DNA of 50,574 nt, taken from Bacteroidales bacterium (GTDB lineage Bacteria > Bacteroidota > Bacteroidia > Bacteroidales > WCHB1-69). This document shows positions 17,810-25,405 of this stretch, piece after piece. The position numbers were made by a program, and so were the translations under genes. Every line of letters begins with the position of its first letter. Positions within the stretch are counted from its first letter, which is position 1. Under the pieces are notes generated by a model. The model made no database searches and was not told the origin of the DNA. It saw only the letters and a program-made list of their open reading frames with translations. The stretch spans positions 1-50,574 of the forward strand of contig JAFZZT010000008.1 of NCBI GenBank assembly GCA_017615595.1. The letters run 5' to 3'.

Positions 17810-18991
17810 ATGAATAGATCCAAAGAACCAATATGGCTGATGGTCATCCGCATCCTGCTCGGGTGCTTGTTCATCGCCTCCAGTTTCATGAAAGCCATCG
17901 ACCCCGTGGGCTTTGGCGTCACCATGAACGACTACTTCGTCTCCTTCCACATGGGATTTCTGCACCCGCTGGCCCTGTTTGCCGCGGTGGTGGCCATCGC
18001 CTGCGAGTTTATCCTGGGCTGCATGCTGCTGTTCCGCGTCAAGGTGCAATGGGCCGCGTGGGGCTATCTCATCTTCATGACCTTCTTCTTCTTCCTGACG
18101 CTATGGCTTGCCATCGCCGAGAAGCTGGAGACCGCGGGCATCCACTACTTCGGTGTGGTGAAAGACTGCGGCTGCTTCGGAGATGTCATCGAGATGACCA
18201 ACATGCAGACCTTCCTGAAGAATGTGGGCTTCATCATCCCGACACTTATTCTGTTCTTCAACCGCAAGAAGCTCAGTGACTGCCGCATGACCGAGCTGGG
18301 ACAATGGCTTGCCGTGGTGGTGTTCGCCGCCATCTCAGTGGCCTTCCAGATGTACGTCATCCATCACCTGCCGTTCATCGGCAAGAGCGACTGGAAGAAG
18401 GGCAAGGATGTCTCCGTCTTCGTGGCACAGCCCGCGCAGAAGGATGTGGTGTTCGTCTATCGCAACAACGCCACGGGCGAGAAAGTGACGCTGTCGCAAG
18501 ACGAGCTGATGAACCAAGACGAGGACTTCTACAACAACAACGAATATGTCTCCCGCGAGGACAAGATCATCAAGGAGGCGGTGAAGGCCAAGATCGACGG
18601 CTTCAACATGCTGGACGAGAGCGGGGCCGACCATGCACCCGACTACTTCGCCACCGACCGCGAGGGCGAGGTCTATATCCTCTATGTCCACGACCTCAGC
18701 GAGGCCAACGAAAAGGGCATGCAGAAAGTGCTGCCTCTGGCGAAAGACTGCCAGGAGAAGGGCATCGACTTCGTCGGCATCACCAACTCCTCGGAGGAGG
18801 AGATTGCCGCTTTTGTCGAGAAGTTTGGCCTCGAGTTCCCGTTGTACCACAACCCCATCAACCCGATCACGGGACCGTTCATGGTGCGTGACGCCATGCG
18901 CTCCAACCCGGGTATCATGTTGCTGGACAAGGGCATTGTGAAAGACAAATGGGCTTGGCGCGACATTCCCGCCACGGCCGTGCAAATGTAA
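17810..18991 (+). CDS. DoxX-family membrane protein with thioredoxin-like C-terminal domain (BT_3928 type)
   Basis: A 393-residue inner-membrane protein. The N-terminal half is a DoxX/MauE-like four-helix domain: IWLMVIRILLGCLFIASSFMKAIDP, LHPLALFAAVVAIACEFILG, a third helix, and the typical VKDCGCFGD motif at about 119-127 before the last helix. One more membrane segment follows (LAVVVFAAISVAFQMYVI). The C-terminal region (about 260-393) looks like a TlpA/peroxiredoxin fold (EVYILYVHDLSE, GIDFVGITNSSEEEI, GLEFPLY, NPGIMLLDKGIVKDKWAW), but no CxxC redox pair is visible there. In Bacteroides a similar protein follows DUF1599. The ATG at 17810 lies 8 bp after the DUF1599 stop; longer upstream frames overlap that gene and are not needed. 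Confidence 0.88.
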   Translation: MNRSKEPIWLMVIRILLGCLFIASSFMKAIDPVGFGVTMNDYFVSFHMGFLHPLALFAAVVAIACEFILGCMLLFRVKVQWAAWGYLIFMTFFFFLTLWLAIAEKLETAGIHYFGVVKDCGCFGDVIEMTNMQTFLKNVGFIIPTLILFFNRKKLSDCRMTELGQWLAVVVFAAISVAFQMYVIHHLPFIGKSDWKKGKDVSVFVAQPAQKDVVFVYRNNATGEKVTLSQDELMNQDEDFYNNNEYVSREDKIIKEAVKAKIDGFNMLDESGADHAPDYFATDREGEVYILYVHDLSEANEKGMQKVLPLAKDCQEKGIDFVGITNSSEEEIAAFVEKFGLEFPLYHNPINPITGPFMVRDAMRSNPGIMLLDKGIVKDKWAWRDIPATAVQM

Positions 18992-19851
18992 CGCCGTTGA
19001 CTATCCAAGATAGCATACAACAAGCCATCACGGCACTGCAGCCGCTTTACGACCCTCGTGAGGCGGCTGCGGTCGCTAAATATTACCACGAGTCTCTGAC
19101 CGGATGGGATCGCTGGGCGTTGCCCCTGCACTATGGTGACGAGCTGTCGGAGGCCCAGCTGCAGCGACGGAAGCAAGAGCTGCCGCTGCTGGCCGAGGGA
19201 ACACCCGTGCAGTATGTGGTCGGGAAAGCGGAGTTCTACGGGCGTCGCTTCCAGGTCACCCCGGACGTGCTCATCCCGAGGCCGGAGACGGAAGAGCTGG
19301 TCCAGGGGGCGCTGGCTGCCTTGGCGGGCAGAGAGTGTCCGGCGGTCTGGGACGTCGGCACAGGCAGCGGCTGCATCGCCGTCACCATCGCCGCGGAGCT
19401 GCCGGGAGCGGCGGTCTTCGCCACCGACATCTCGCCGGAAGCCTTGGCCGTGGCACGAGAGAACGCCATGCGGCATCAGACGGCGGTCACCTTCGGGCAG
19501 CACGACATGCGCGACCTGACCACCCTGCCCTTCCCGGACCAACGTTTCGACCTCATCATCAGCAACCCGCCCTACATCCCGGAGCGCGACCGGCAGACGA
19601 TGCACCGCAATGTGGTGGAGCACGAGCCCGGCCTGGCCCTTTTCGTGCCCGACGAAGACCCGCTATGGTGCTACCGCGCACTCGCCGCTCTCGCCGCCAA
19701 GACACTGAAACCCGGCGGTCGGCTGATGGTCGAGACCTACCATCAATATCATGAGATGCTGATACAACAATGGAAAGAAAACGGCCTGCGTCATATCACC
19801 GAACAGGATGACATCAACGGCAGAGCGCGTTTTGTAATGGGAACGTTGTAA
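18949..19851 (+). CDS. prmC: Peptide chain release factor N5-glutamine methyltransferase
   Basis: PrmC/HemK methylates the GGQ glutamine of release factors using SAM. Up to 300 residues. A helical N-terminal domain contains LAEGTPVQYVVGKAEFYGR and LIPRPETEELV; the Rossmann methyltransferase motif I is WDVGTGSGCIAVTIA; the catalytic NPPY is at 206-209 (SNPPYIPERD). The start is uncertain. The ATG at 18949 overlaps the upstream gene by 43 bp and adds a basic, unfamily-like peptide (MGLARHSRHGRAN). A TTG at 18997, 5 bp after the upstream stop and just before TIQDSIQQAI, looks more natural. The stop lies only 3 bp from the stop of the convergent Sel1/TonB gene, with no terminator between. Confidence 0.93.
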   Translation: MGLARHSRHGRANVTPLTIQDSIQQAITALQPLYDPREAAAVAKYYHESLTGWDRWALPLHYGDELSEAQLQRRKQELPLLAEGTPVQYVVGKAEFYGRRFQVTPDVLIPRPETEELVQGALAALAGRECPAVWDVGTGSGCIAVTIAAELPGAAVFATDISPEALAVARENAMRHQTAVTFGQHDMRDLTTLPFPDQRFDLIISNPPYIPERDRQTMHRNVVEHEPGLALFVPDEDPLWCYRALAALAAKTLKPGGRLMVETYHQYHEMLIQQWKENGLRHITEQDDINGRARFVMGTL

Positions 19852-19854
19852 GAA

Positions 19855-20676
19855 TTACATCGAGAACCGCATGGGGATCTTGTAGAAGCAGCGCACGGGT
19901 TTCCCGTCCAGGATGCCCGGCTTCCATTGCGGCTGATTCATGATGACTCTCAAGGACTCATTGTCCAGCAAGGGGAAAGCCGACAATGACACGGTGGCAT
20001 TGTCCACCTTGCCATCCTTCTCCACCACAAATTGTATCATGACAGTGCCCTTGACAGCGTGTTCGCGGCAATAGGCTGGATAGATCGTGTTTCTGGCTAT
20101 AGTCGTAAGCAGCGCTTCCATGCCGCCTGGGAACTCAGGGGCTTCTGTCACGAAGGAATACACCTCATCCTGCGCTTCTTCTTTCTTCTCAGCTGTTTTC
20201 ACAGCTTCGGCAGCTTCGGCCAGTTCTCTCTGCAACGCCTCGATCAAATAGGTGAGTTTGTAGGTTTTGCACTTCCGGTAATATTGGATGGCGGTTGGGA
20301 GATCCTGCGTTACGCCCGCGCCCACCTGGTAGCAGTGGCCCAGGAGCATGCAGGCATCCTCTAATCCTTTCTCGGCCAAGGCCTTCAATCTGTTCACCGC
20401 CTCCGGCATGTTTCCCAGATAGGCGGCCTTATAGTAACAGAAGGCGGCCTCGTCCATATTGGGAGCCACCCCGTAACCTTCCTGATAGCAGTTACCTAAT
20501 GAGAAATAGGCTTCGACCTCATCAGCCTTGATGCCCTTTTGGTATGCGGACACCGCCTTGGCGTATTTGCCCTTGAGCAAGGCAGCATCCCCTTTCGCTG
20601 TCCATTTACCCGTCTGGGCATTCATCAGGATGACGGAGGATAAAAGCAGGGTTGTCAAAAGCAGGAATCTTTTCAT
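19855..20676 (-). CDS. Sel1-repeat protein with TonB C-terminal domain
   Basis: A 273-residue exported protein. The start at 20676 is chosen because it begins the signal peptide (MKRFLLLTTLLLSSVILMNAQ); the frame is open to 20772, but the extra residues do not resemble a leader and cross the promoter. Sel1/TPR-like repeats lie at about 55-140 (AYFSLGNCYQEGYGVAPN, ACMLLGHCYQVGAGVTQD). A charged Ala/Glu-rich linker follows at about 155-180. A TonB C-terminal domain lies at about 185-273 (FPGGMEALLTTIARNTIYP, VKGTVMIQFVVEKDGKV, WKPGILDGKPV). It lacks the usual N-terminal membrane anchor and Pro-rich spacer of an energy-transducing TonB, so a periplasmic interaction role is more likely than energy transduction (inference). 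Confidence 0.87.
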   Translation of the reverse strand: MKRFLLLTTLLLSSVILMNAQTGKWTAKGDAALLKGKYAKAVSAYQKGIKADEVEAYFSLGNCYQEGYGVAPNMDEAAFCYYKAAYLGNMPEAVNRLKALAEKGLEDACMLLGHCYQVGAGVTQDLPTAIQYYRKCKTYKLTYLIEALQRELAEAAEAVKTAEKKEEAQDEVYSFVTEAPEFPGGMEALLTTIARNTIYPAYCREHAVKGTVMIQFVVEKDGKVDNATVSLSAFPLLDNESLRVIMNQPQWKPGILDGKPVRCFYKIPMRFSM

Positions 20677-20769
20677 TTTTGTGACAAGGGACTTCTGATG
20701 ATCATCGCTTGGCGCTGTCAACGACCTTGGTGCGAAGTCCTTAAACATCAAGAAGGGAAAACAGCGGTG

Positions 20770-20777
20770 CAAAAATA
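20770..20777 (-). promoter_or_regulatory. Probable -7 box for the Sel1/TonB-C gene
   Basis: On the minus strand the sequence reads TATTTTTG, a match to TAnnTTTG, about 94 bases before the ATG at 20676. The 315-bp spacer 20677-20991 holds this box, the mmd promoter and otherwise nothing that I can recognise. Confidence 0.5.
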
Positions 20778-20892
20778 CAAATATCTATTTACTAGGATAC
20801 ATAAAAAGTAAAAGGTTGCAGCAGCTTGTTCCATACCGAATCCACCCACTCAATAATTGTCATTCCCGGCCTGTCAAAAAAGGCAGATTGAA

Positions 20893-20923
20893 TTTGTTTT
20901 TTTTAACAAAATTCCTATTTTTG
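20893..20923 (+). promoter_or_regulatory. Promoter of the acyl-CoA decarboxylase operon
   Basis: TTTG at 20893-20896 and TATTTTTG at 20916-20923 are separated by 19 bases. This is a full match to the Bacteroides -33/-7 arrangement and the best promoter in the window. It leaves a leader of roughly 60 bases before the ATG at 20992. Confidence 0.75.
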
Positions 20924-20991
20924 CAAGTTGTTTCCAAGGAGACTATACATCTGCATATTATTATTTGTAACATATTAAATATCATCATCTT

Positions 20992-22551
20992 ATGACAATG
21001 CAAGATAAAATCAACGAGTTGCTCGCTTTGCGTGAGAAGGCTCGTTTAGGCGGAGGTCAGGATCGTATCGAAAAGCAGCATGCCAAAGGCAAGTATTCTG
21101 CGCGCGAACGTATCTTGATGTTCCTTGACGAAGGCAGCTTCGAAGAGTTCGACATGTTTGTGCAACACCGCTGCCAGAATTTCGGACTTGAGAAAGAGAA
21201 ATACCTCTCCGACGGTGTGGTCACCGGCTACGGTACCGTCAACGGCCGTTTGGTCTATGTATTCTCTCAGGACTTCACCGTGTTTGGCGGTTCTCTGTCT
21301 GAGACTTTCGCTTTGAAGATCTGTAAAGTGATGGACCAGGCCATGAAGGTCGGTGCGCCCGTCATCGGTTTCAACGACTCTGGCGGTGCCCGTATCCAGG
21401 AGGGTGTGAACAGTCTGGCCGGTTACGCGGAGATTTTCCAGCGTAACATCTTGGCTTCGGGTGTCATCCCGCAAATCTCCGCCATCTTCGGTCCTTGCGC
21501 CGGTGGTGCGGTCTATTCCCCTGCCCTCACCGACTTCATCATGATGACCAAGAACACGAGCTACATGTTCGTGACGGGTCCCAAGGTGGTGAAGACCGTG
21601 ACCAACGAGGATGTGACCACGGAAGATCTGGGCGGCGCCTCCGTGCACGCCAAGAAATCCGGTGTAGCCTCTTTCGCCGTGGAGAACGAGGAAGAGGGTA
21701 TCGCCCTCTTGCGCGAGCTCATCAGCTACATCCCTTCCAACAACATGGAAGAGCCCCCGTTCGAGCCGACCGAGGATCCTATCAATCGTTTGGAGGACCA
21801 TCTGAACTCCATCATCCCCGACAATCCGAACATGCCTTACGACGTGAAGGATGTCATCAATGGCATTGTCGATGACGGCAAATTCTTGGAGATCCAGCCG
21901 TTATATGCTCCGAATCTGGTGATTGGCTTCGCCCGTTTCAACGGCATGTCCGTGGGTATCGTCGCCAACCAGCCCAAATATCTGGCCGGTGTGTTGGACA
22001 TCAACGCTTCCCGCAAGGGTGCTCGTTTCGTCCGTTTCTGCGACGCCTTCAACATCCCCATCGTGACGTTGGTGGACGTTCCCGGCTTCCTGCCCGGCAC
22101 GGGCCAAGAGTACGGCGGCATCATCCTGCACGGCGCCAAGTTGCTCTACGCCTACGGCGAGTGCACGGTGCCCAAGGTTACCGTCATCCTTCGTAAAAAC
22201 TACGGCGGCGCTTACTGCGTGATGAGCTCCAAGCATCTGCGTGGCGACATCAACTACGCATGGCCCACCGCTGAGATCGCCGTCATGGGCGGCAGCGGTG
22301 CTGCCGAGATCCTCTACGGCTCCCAGATGAAGAAGATCGAGAACCCGGAGGAGAAAGCCGCTTTCCTCAACGAGAAGGTGGAAGACTACCGCCAGAAGTT
22401 CTCCAACCCGTATGTGGCTGCCCAGTACGGCTACATCGACGACGTGATCGAGCCGCGTAACACTCGTTTCAGAGTAATCCGCGCCCTCGAGTCCCTCAAG
22501 AACAAACGTCTGGAGAACCCGGCCAAGAAACACGACAATCTTCCGTTGTAA
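20992..22551 (+). CDS. mmdA: Acyl-CoA (methylmalonyl-CoA type) decarboxylase, carboxyltransferase alpha subunit
   Basis: A 519-residue protein of the propionyl-CoA carboxylase beta/MmdA family. It transfers the carboxyl group from an acyl-CoA, probably (S)-methylmalonyl-CoA, to biotin on the carrier subunit. Recognisable regions: [20 protein letters not shown] near the N-terminus; the first crotonase-like oxyanion region [13 protein letters not shown] at 127-139; [11 protein letters not shown] at 167-177; and, in the second half, [16 protein letters not shown] and the Gly/Ala-rich [14 protein letters not shown]. Length is typical. It is an acyl-CoA-type, not a pyruvate-type (OadA), carboxyltransferase, which excludes oxaloacetate decarboxylase. 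First gene of a four-gene operon with gamma, biotin carrier and beta subunits. A second ATG 6 bases on (20998) could also be the start. Confidence 0.95.
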   Translation: MTMQDKINELLALREKARLGGGQDRIEKQHAKGKYSARERILMFLDEGSFEEFDMFVQHRCQNFGLEKEKYLSDGVVTGYGTVNGRLVYVFSQDFTVFGGSLSETFALKICKVMDQAMKVGAPVIGFNDSGGARIQEGVNSLAGYAEIFQRNILASGVIPQISAIFGPCAGGAVYSPALTDFIMMTKNTSYMFVTGPKVVKTVTNEDVTTEDLGGASVHAKKSGVASFAVENEEEGIALLRELISYIPSNNMEEPPFEPTEDPINRLEDHLNSIIPDNPNMPYDVKDVINGIVDDGKFLEIQPLYAPNLVIGFARFNGMSVGIVANQPKYLAGVLDINASRKGARFVRFCDAFNIPIVTLVDVPGFLPGTGQEYGGIILHGAKLLYAYGECTVPKVTVILRKNYGGAYCVMSSKHLRGDINYAWPTAEIAVMGGSGAAEILYGSQMKKIENPEEKAAFLNEKVEDYRQKFSNPYVAAQYGYIDDVIEPRNTRFRVIRALESLKNKRLENPAKKHDNLPL

Positions 22552-22558
22552 TACATCC

Positions 22559-22588
22559 TGCAGAGACGCAAGTCATTGCGTCTCTGCA
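22559..22588. repeat. 30-bp perfect palindrome between mmdA and the gamma-subunit gene
   Basis: Arms TGCAGAGACGCAA (22559-22571) and TTGCGTCTCTGCA (22576-22588) pair perfectly over 13 bp around a GTCA loop. There is no T-run, so it is unlikely to terminate. It could stabilise or process the mRNA between the first two cistrons. A second element of exactly the same size and core arms lies at 36528-36557, with a compensatory change of the third base pair. Confidence 0.85.
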
Positions 22589-22613
22589 AATTAACCCAAA
22601 TATCCGAAATTAT

Positions 22614-23591
22614 ATGAAATCAATTTCAAAATATATCATCTTGTTGGCGTTGGTGTTCACCACGGGAGCCGTCTTCGGCCAGTCGGTGCGCGACCTGCGT
22701 TTCAATGAGATCTTGATTAAGAACACAGACAACTTTGACGACGAGTATGGTCGTCATGTGCCTTGGGTTGAGATTTACAATACCGCCTACAACTCCGTCA
22801 ACCTGGCGGGTTGTTTCCTGACGGATGATACCACGGGCTTCGCCGCTGCTGGCAAAAAGGGCGGCGAGATCCCCAGCCATTGGTACCACATCCCCAAAAC
22901 GGATGTCAAGACCAATATGCCTCAGCGTTCCTATATCGTCTTCTATCTGGATGCTGAACCTCTCTATGGTACCTTCCACGCCAATTTCGACCCTCGTACC
23001 TCCCAGACCAGCTACATTGCGCTGATCTCTGCCGACGGCAAAGACCTGATAGACCTCATGCACTATCCGAAACAAGACCTGATGGACTCCACCCGTTCCT
23101 TCGGTCTGGAGAAAGACGGCATCACCGGCCATGCGCATTTCCTGGATCAGTTCACGCCCGGTTCCAGCAATGAGGTCAAGTTCACCGTATCCAAGCAGGA
23201 GCGTCTCAAAACGGACGACCCCTATGGCATCGGCTTGGCCATCATCTCCATGTCCGTGGTGTTCACCGCCTTGATCCTGATCTTTTTCATGTTGAAGCTT
23301 TTCGGCTACAGTTCCAAGAAGATTGCCCAGCGCAATGCTGCCAAGAACGCCCCGGCCGCCACGGCCATGGCTGCCACAGCCAAGAGTGGTGGCGACACCA
23401 ACAAGGAAGAGGATACCGACCAGCTGACTGGCGAAGAGGCTGCCGCCATCGCCATGGCCCTGCATCTGCACTTCAACAGCATGCATGACGAGGAGAGCGA
23501 AGTCATCACCATAGACATGCCTTCCGCGCACTACTCCCCATGGGCCCAGAAAGGACTTGTCATGAAGAGAACCCCAAGAATAAGAAAATAA
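22614..23591 (+). CDS. Decarboxylase gamma subunit (OadG family) with N-terminal lamin-tail domain
   Basis: A 325-residue membrane protein. A signal peptide (about 1-23, ending VFGQ) leads into a domain at about 26-190 that looks like a lamin-tail domain (LRFNEILIKNTDN, HVPWVEIYNTAYNSVNLAGCFLTDD, PQRSYIVFYLDAE). This places it in the periplasm. A single membrane helix (about 207-230, IGLAIISMSVVFTALILIFFMLKLFGY) has the OadG/sodium-pump decarboxylase gamma signature. An Ala-rich, acidic cytosolic tail follows (about 240-325). OadG subunits hold the complex together; ordinary ones are about 80-130 residues and lack the exported domain. It lies 62 bp after mmdA, beyond the hairpin, and 17 bp before the biotin carrier. 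Confidence 0.85.
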   Translation: MKSISKYIILLALVFTTGAVFGQSVRDLRFNEILIKNTDNFDDEYGRHVPWVEIYNTAYNSVNLAGCFLTDDTTGFAAAGKKGGEIPSHWYHIPKTDVKTNMPQRSYIVFYLDAEPLYGTFHANFDPRTSQTSYIALISADGKDLIDLMHYPKQDLMDSTRSFGLEKDGITGHAHFLDQFTPGSSNEVKFTVSKQERLKTDDPYGIGLAIISMSVVFTALILIFFMLKLFGYSSKKIAQRNAAKNAPAATAMAATAKSGGDTNKEEDTDQLTGEEAAAIAMALHLHFNSMHDEESEVITIDMPSAHYSPWAQKGLVMKRTPRIRK

Positions 23592-23608
23592 CATAAAACG
23601 ATAGCAAG

Positions 23609-24061
23609 ATGAAAAACTATAAATTCACGATAAACGGTAACAAATATTCCGTAGAAGTTGGCGACATTGACAACAACATGGTTGACGTGGAAGTCAATGG
23701 TTCCGCCTACAAAGTAGAGTTGGAAACCCAGATCGCAGCTCCGGCGAAGGTCAAGCCGGTTGTCAAGGTCACGACAGCCGCTCCCAAGGCTTCAGCGGCC
23801 GCCCCGACAGCCAATGTCAAGAATGCGCCTGCCGCCGCCACCGCTTCCGGCGCCACGCTCAAGTCCCCGCTACCCGGCGTCATTTTGGATGTCTTCTGCA
23901 AAGAGGGCGACAGCGTGAAGGCCGGCCAACGCCTCTTCCTCCTGGAAGCTATGAAAATGGAGAACAACATCGACGCTGAAAAGGACGGTGTTGTCAAAGA
24001 AGTCAGAGTACACCGCAGCGACTCCGTCATGGAGGGCGATGTGCTCGTAGTATTCGAGTAA
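23609..24061 (+). CDS. Biotin carboxyl carrier subunit of the decarboxylase
   Basis: A 150-residue protein. An N-terminal segment (MKNYKFTINGNKYSVEVGDI) is followed by a flexible Ala/Pro/Lys-rich linker at about 43-82. A biotinyl-lipoyl domain at about 83-150 carries the biotinylation motif EAMKMEN with Lys116 as the biotin-bearing residue. It shuttles the carboxyl group from MmdA to the membrane beta subunit. Length and layout match the MmdC/gamma-type biotin carriers. Third gene of the operon. Confidence 0.95.
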   Translation: MKNYKFTINGNKYSVEVGDIDNNMVDVEVNGSAYKVELETQIAAPAKVKPVVKVTTAAPKASAAAPTANVKNAPAAATASGATLKSPLPGVILDVFCKEGDSVKAGQRLFLLEAMKMENNIDAEKDGVVKEVRVHRSDSVMEGDVLVVFE

Positions 24062-24103
24062 CCCAAGTATAATTAACAAGTTTCACCAATTAATTAAAAA
24101 GTT

Positions 24104-25249
24104 ATGTTTGATTTTTTCAGAGAAGGTCTCATCCAGTTCTTCGGCTATTCCGGTTTCGGAAACTGCACGTGGGGCCATATCATCATGATATGCGTAGGCT
24201 TGTTCTTTATCACGTTGGGTGTGGTTAAAGAGTTCGAGCCTATGCTCCTCGTTCCCATCGGCTTCGGTATGATCATCGGTAACATCCCGTTCACCGATGG
24301 CCTTCAGATCGGCGTCTATGAGAACGGAGCCGTGCTTAACTACCTCTACTTCGGCGTCATCAAGGGCTTTTATCCGCCATTGATCTTCCTGGGCATCGGA
24401 GCCATGACAGACTTCTCGGCTCTTATATCGAATCCCAAGTTGATTTTGGTGGGTGCTGCCGCCCAGTTCGGCATCTTCGCCGCATACGCTATCGCCCTGT
24501 TATTAGGCTTCACGCCTATGGAAGCCGGTGCCATCGGCATCATCGGTGGTGCTGACGGTCCTACCGCCATCTTCTTGTCTTCCAAGCTGGCTCCGAGTTT
24601 GATGGGTGCCATCGCCGTATCAGCCTATTCCTACATGGCCTTGGTGCCGGTGATCCAACCGCCTATCATGCGCCTGTTCACCAACGAGAAGGAGCGCGTC
24701 ATCCGCATGCGTCCGCCGAGAGCCGTCACGCACCGCGAGAAAGTGCTCTTCCCGTTGTTCTGTATCCTGCTGACCGCTTTCCTCGTGCCGTCCGGCATTC
24801 CATTGTTGGGTATGCTCTTCTTCGGCAACCTGCTGAAAGAGTGCGGCGTGACCAAACGTCTGGCCAACACCGCCTCCGGTCCGCTGATCGACATCGTGAC
24901 CATCCTCATCGGTCTTACCGTGGGTGCTTCCACCCAGGCCACCAACTTCTTGACTCCGAAGTCCATCCTGATCTTCGCGTTGGGTGCATTCTCCTTCGTG
25001 ATTGCCACCGCTACTGGTGTCCTCTTCGTGAAGTTCCTCAACCTCTTCTTGAAAGAGGGCAACAAGATCAACCCGCTTATCGGCAACGCCGGTGTCTCCG
25101 CCGTGCCTGATGCCGCCCGCGTATCCTACGTGGAAGGTATGAAGTTCGACAAGACCAACTACCTGCTGATGCACGCCATGGGTCCCAACGTGGCCGGCGT
25201 GATCGGTAGCGCCGTGGCTGCCGGTATCCTCTTGAGTTTCCTCTACTAA
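24104..25249 (+). CDS. mmdB: Sodium-pumping decarboxylase beta subunit (OadB/MmdB)
   Basis: A 381-residue, very hydrophobic integral membrane protein that decarboxylates carboxybiotin and couples this to sodium export. Signature regions are visible: LGIGAMTDFSALISNP at about 96-111, the highly conserved IIGGADGPTAIFLSS at 146-160, VPVIQPPIMRLFT, and NPLIGNAGVSAVPDAARVS near the C-terminus. Length is close to that of other beta subunits. It is the last gene of the operon; a strong hairpin terminator follows 57 bases after the stop. Confidence 0.96.
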   Translation: MFDFFREGLIQFFGYSGFGNCTWGHIIMICVGLFFITLGVVKEFEPMLLVPIGFGMIIGNIPFTDGLQIGVYENGAVLNYLYFGVIKGFYPPLIFLGIGAMTDFSALISNPKLILVGAAAQFGIFAAYAIALLLGFTPMEAGAIGIIGGADGPTAIFLSSKLAPSLMGAIAVSAYSYMALVPVIQPPIMRLFTNEKERVIRMRPPRAVTHREKVLFPLFCILLTAFLVPSGIPLLGMLFFGNLLKECGVTKRLANTASGPLIDIVTILIGLTVGASTQATNFLTPKSILIFALGAFSFVIATATGVLFVKFLNLFLKEGNKINPLIGNAGVSAVPDAARVSYVEGMKFDKTNYLLMHAMGPNVAGVIGSAVAAGILLSFLY

Positions 25250-25306
25250 TATAAATATTGTATGGAGCAGATTTAGTGAGGTGAACTGGTATGATTAAAT
25301 GGAGAA

Positions 25307-25339
25307 GGGTCCTGCATTCGTGCGGGACTCTTTTTTTTT
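25307..25339 (+). terminator. Rho-independent terminator of the decarboxylase operon
   Basis: GGGTCCTGCA (25307-25316) pairs with TGCGGGACTC (25321-25330), with two G-U pairs, around a TTCG tetraloop. A run of nine T follows. Confidence 0.9.
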
Positions 25340-25371
25340 ATCCACCACGAATAATGAAAAAGAAAAATTTC

Positions 25372-25379
25372 TAACTTTG
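25372..25379 (+). promoter_or_regulatory. Probable -7 box for the 582-residue T9SS protein
   Basis: TAACTTTG matches TAnnTTTG and leaves a short leader of roughly 15-20 bases before the ATG at 25406. It lies directly after the preceding terminator, so the next gene is an independent unit. Confidence 0.55.
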
Positions 25380-25405
25380 CCCCATGATTTAAAAACACAA
25401 TGCTT

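Noticed and set aside
20677..20772. Extension of the Sel1/TonB-C protein to an ATG at 20772
   Set aside because: The extra 32 residues precede a standard signal peptide and their coding sequence begins inside a good -7 box.
20992..25249. Oxaloacetate decarboxylase as the identity of the pump
   Set aside because: The carboxyltransferase is of the acyl-CoA (MmdA/PccB) type, not the pyruvate type (OadA). Glutaconyl-CoA decarboxylase remains a weaker alternative to methylmalonyl-CoA decarboxylase.
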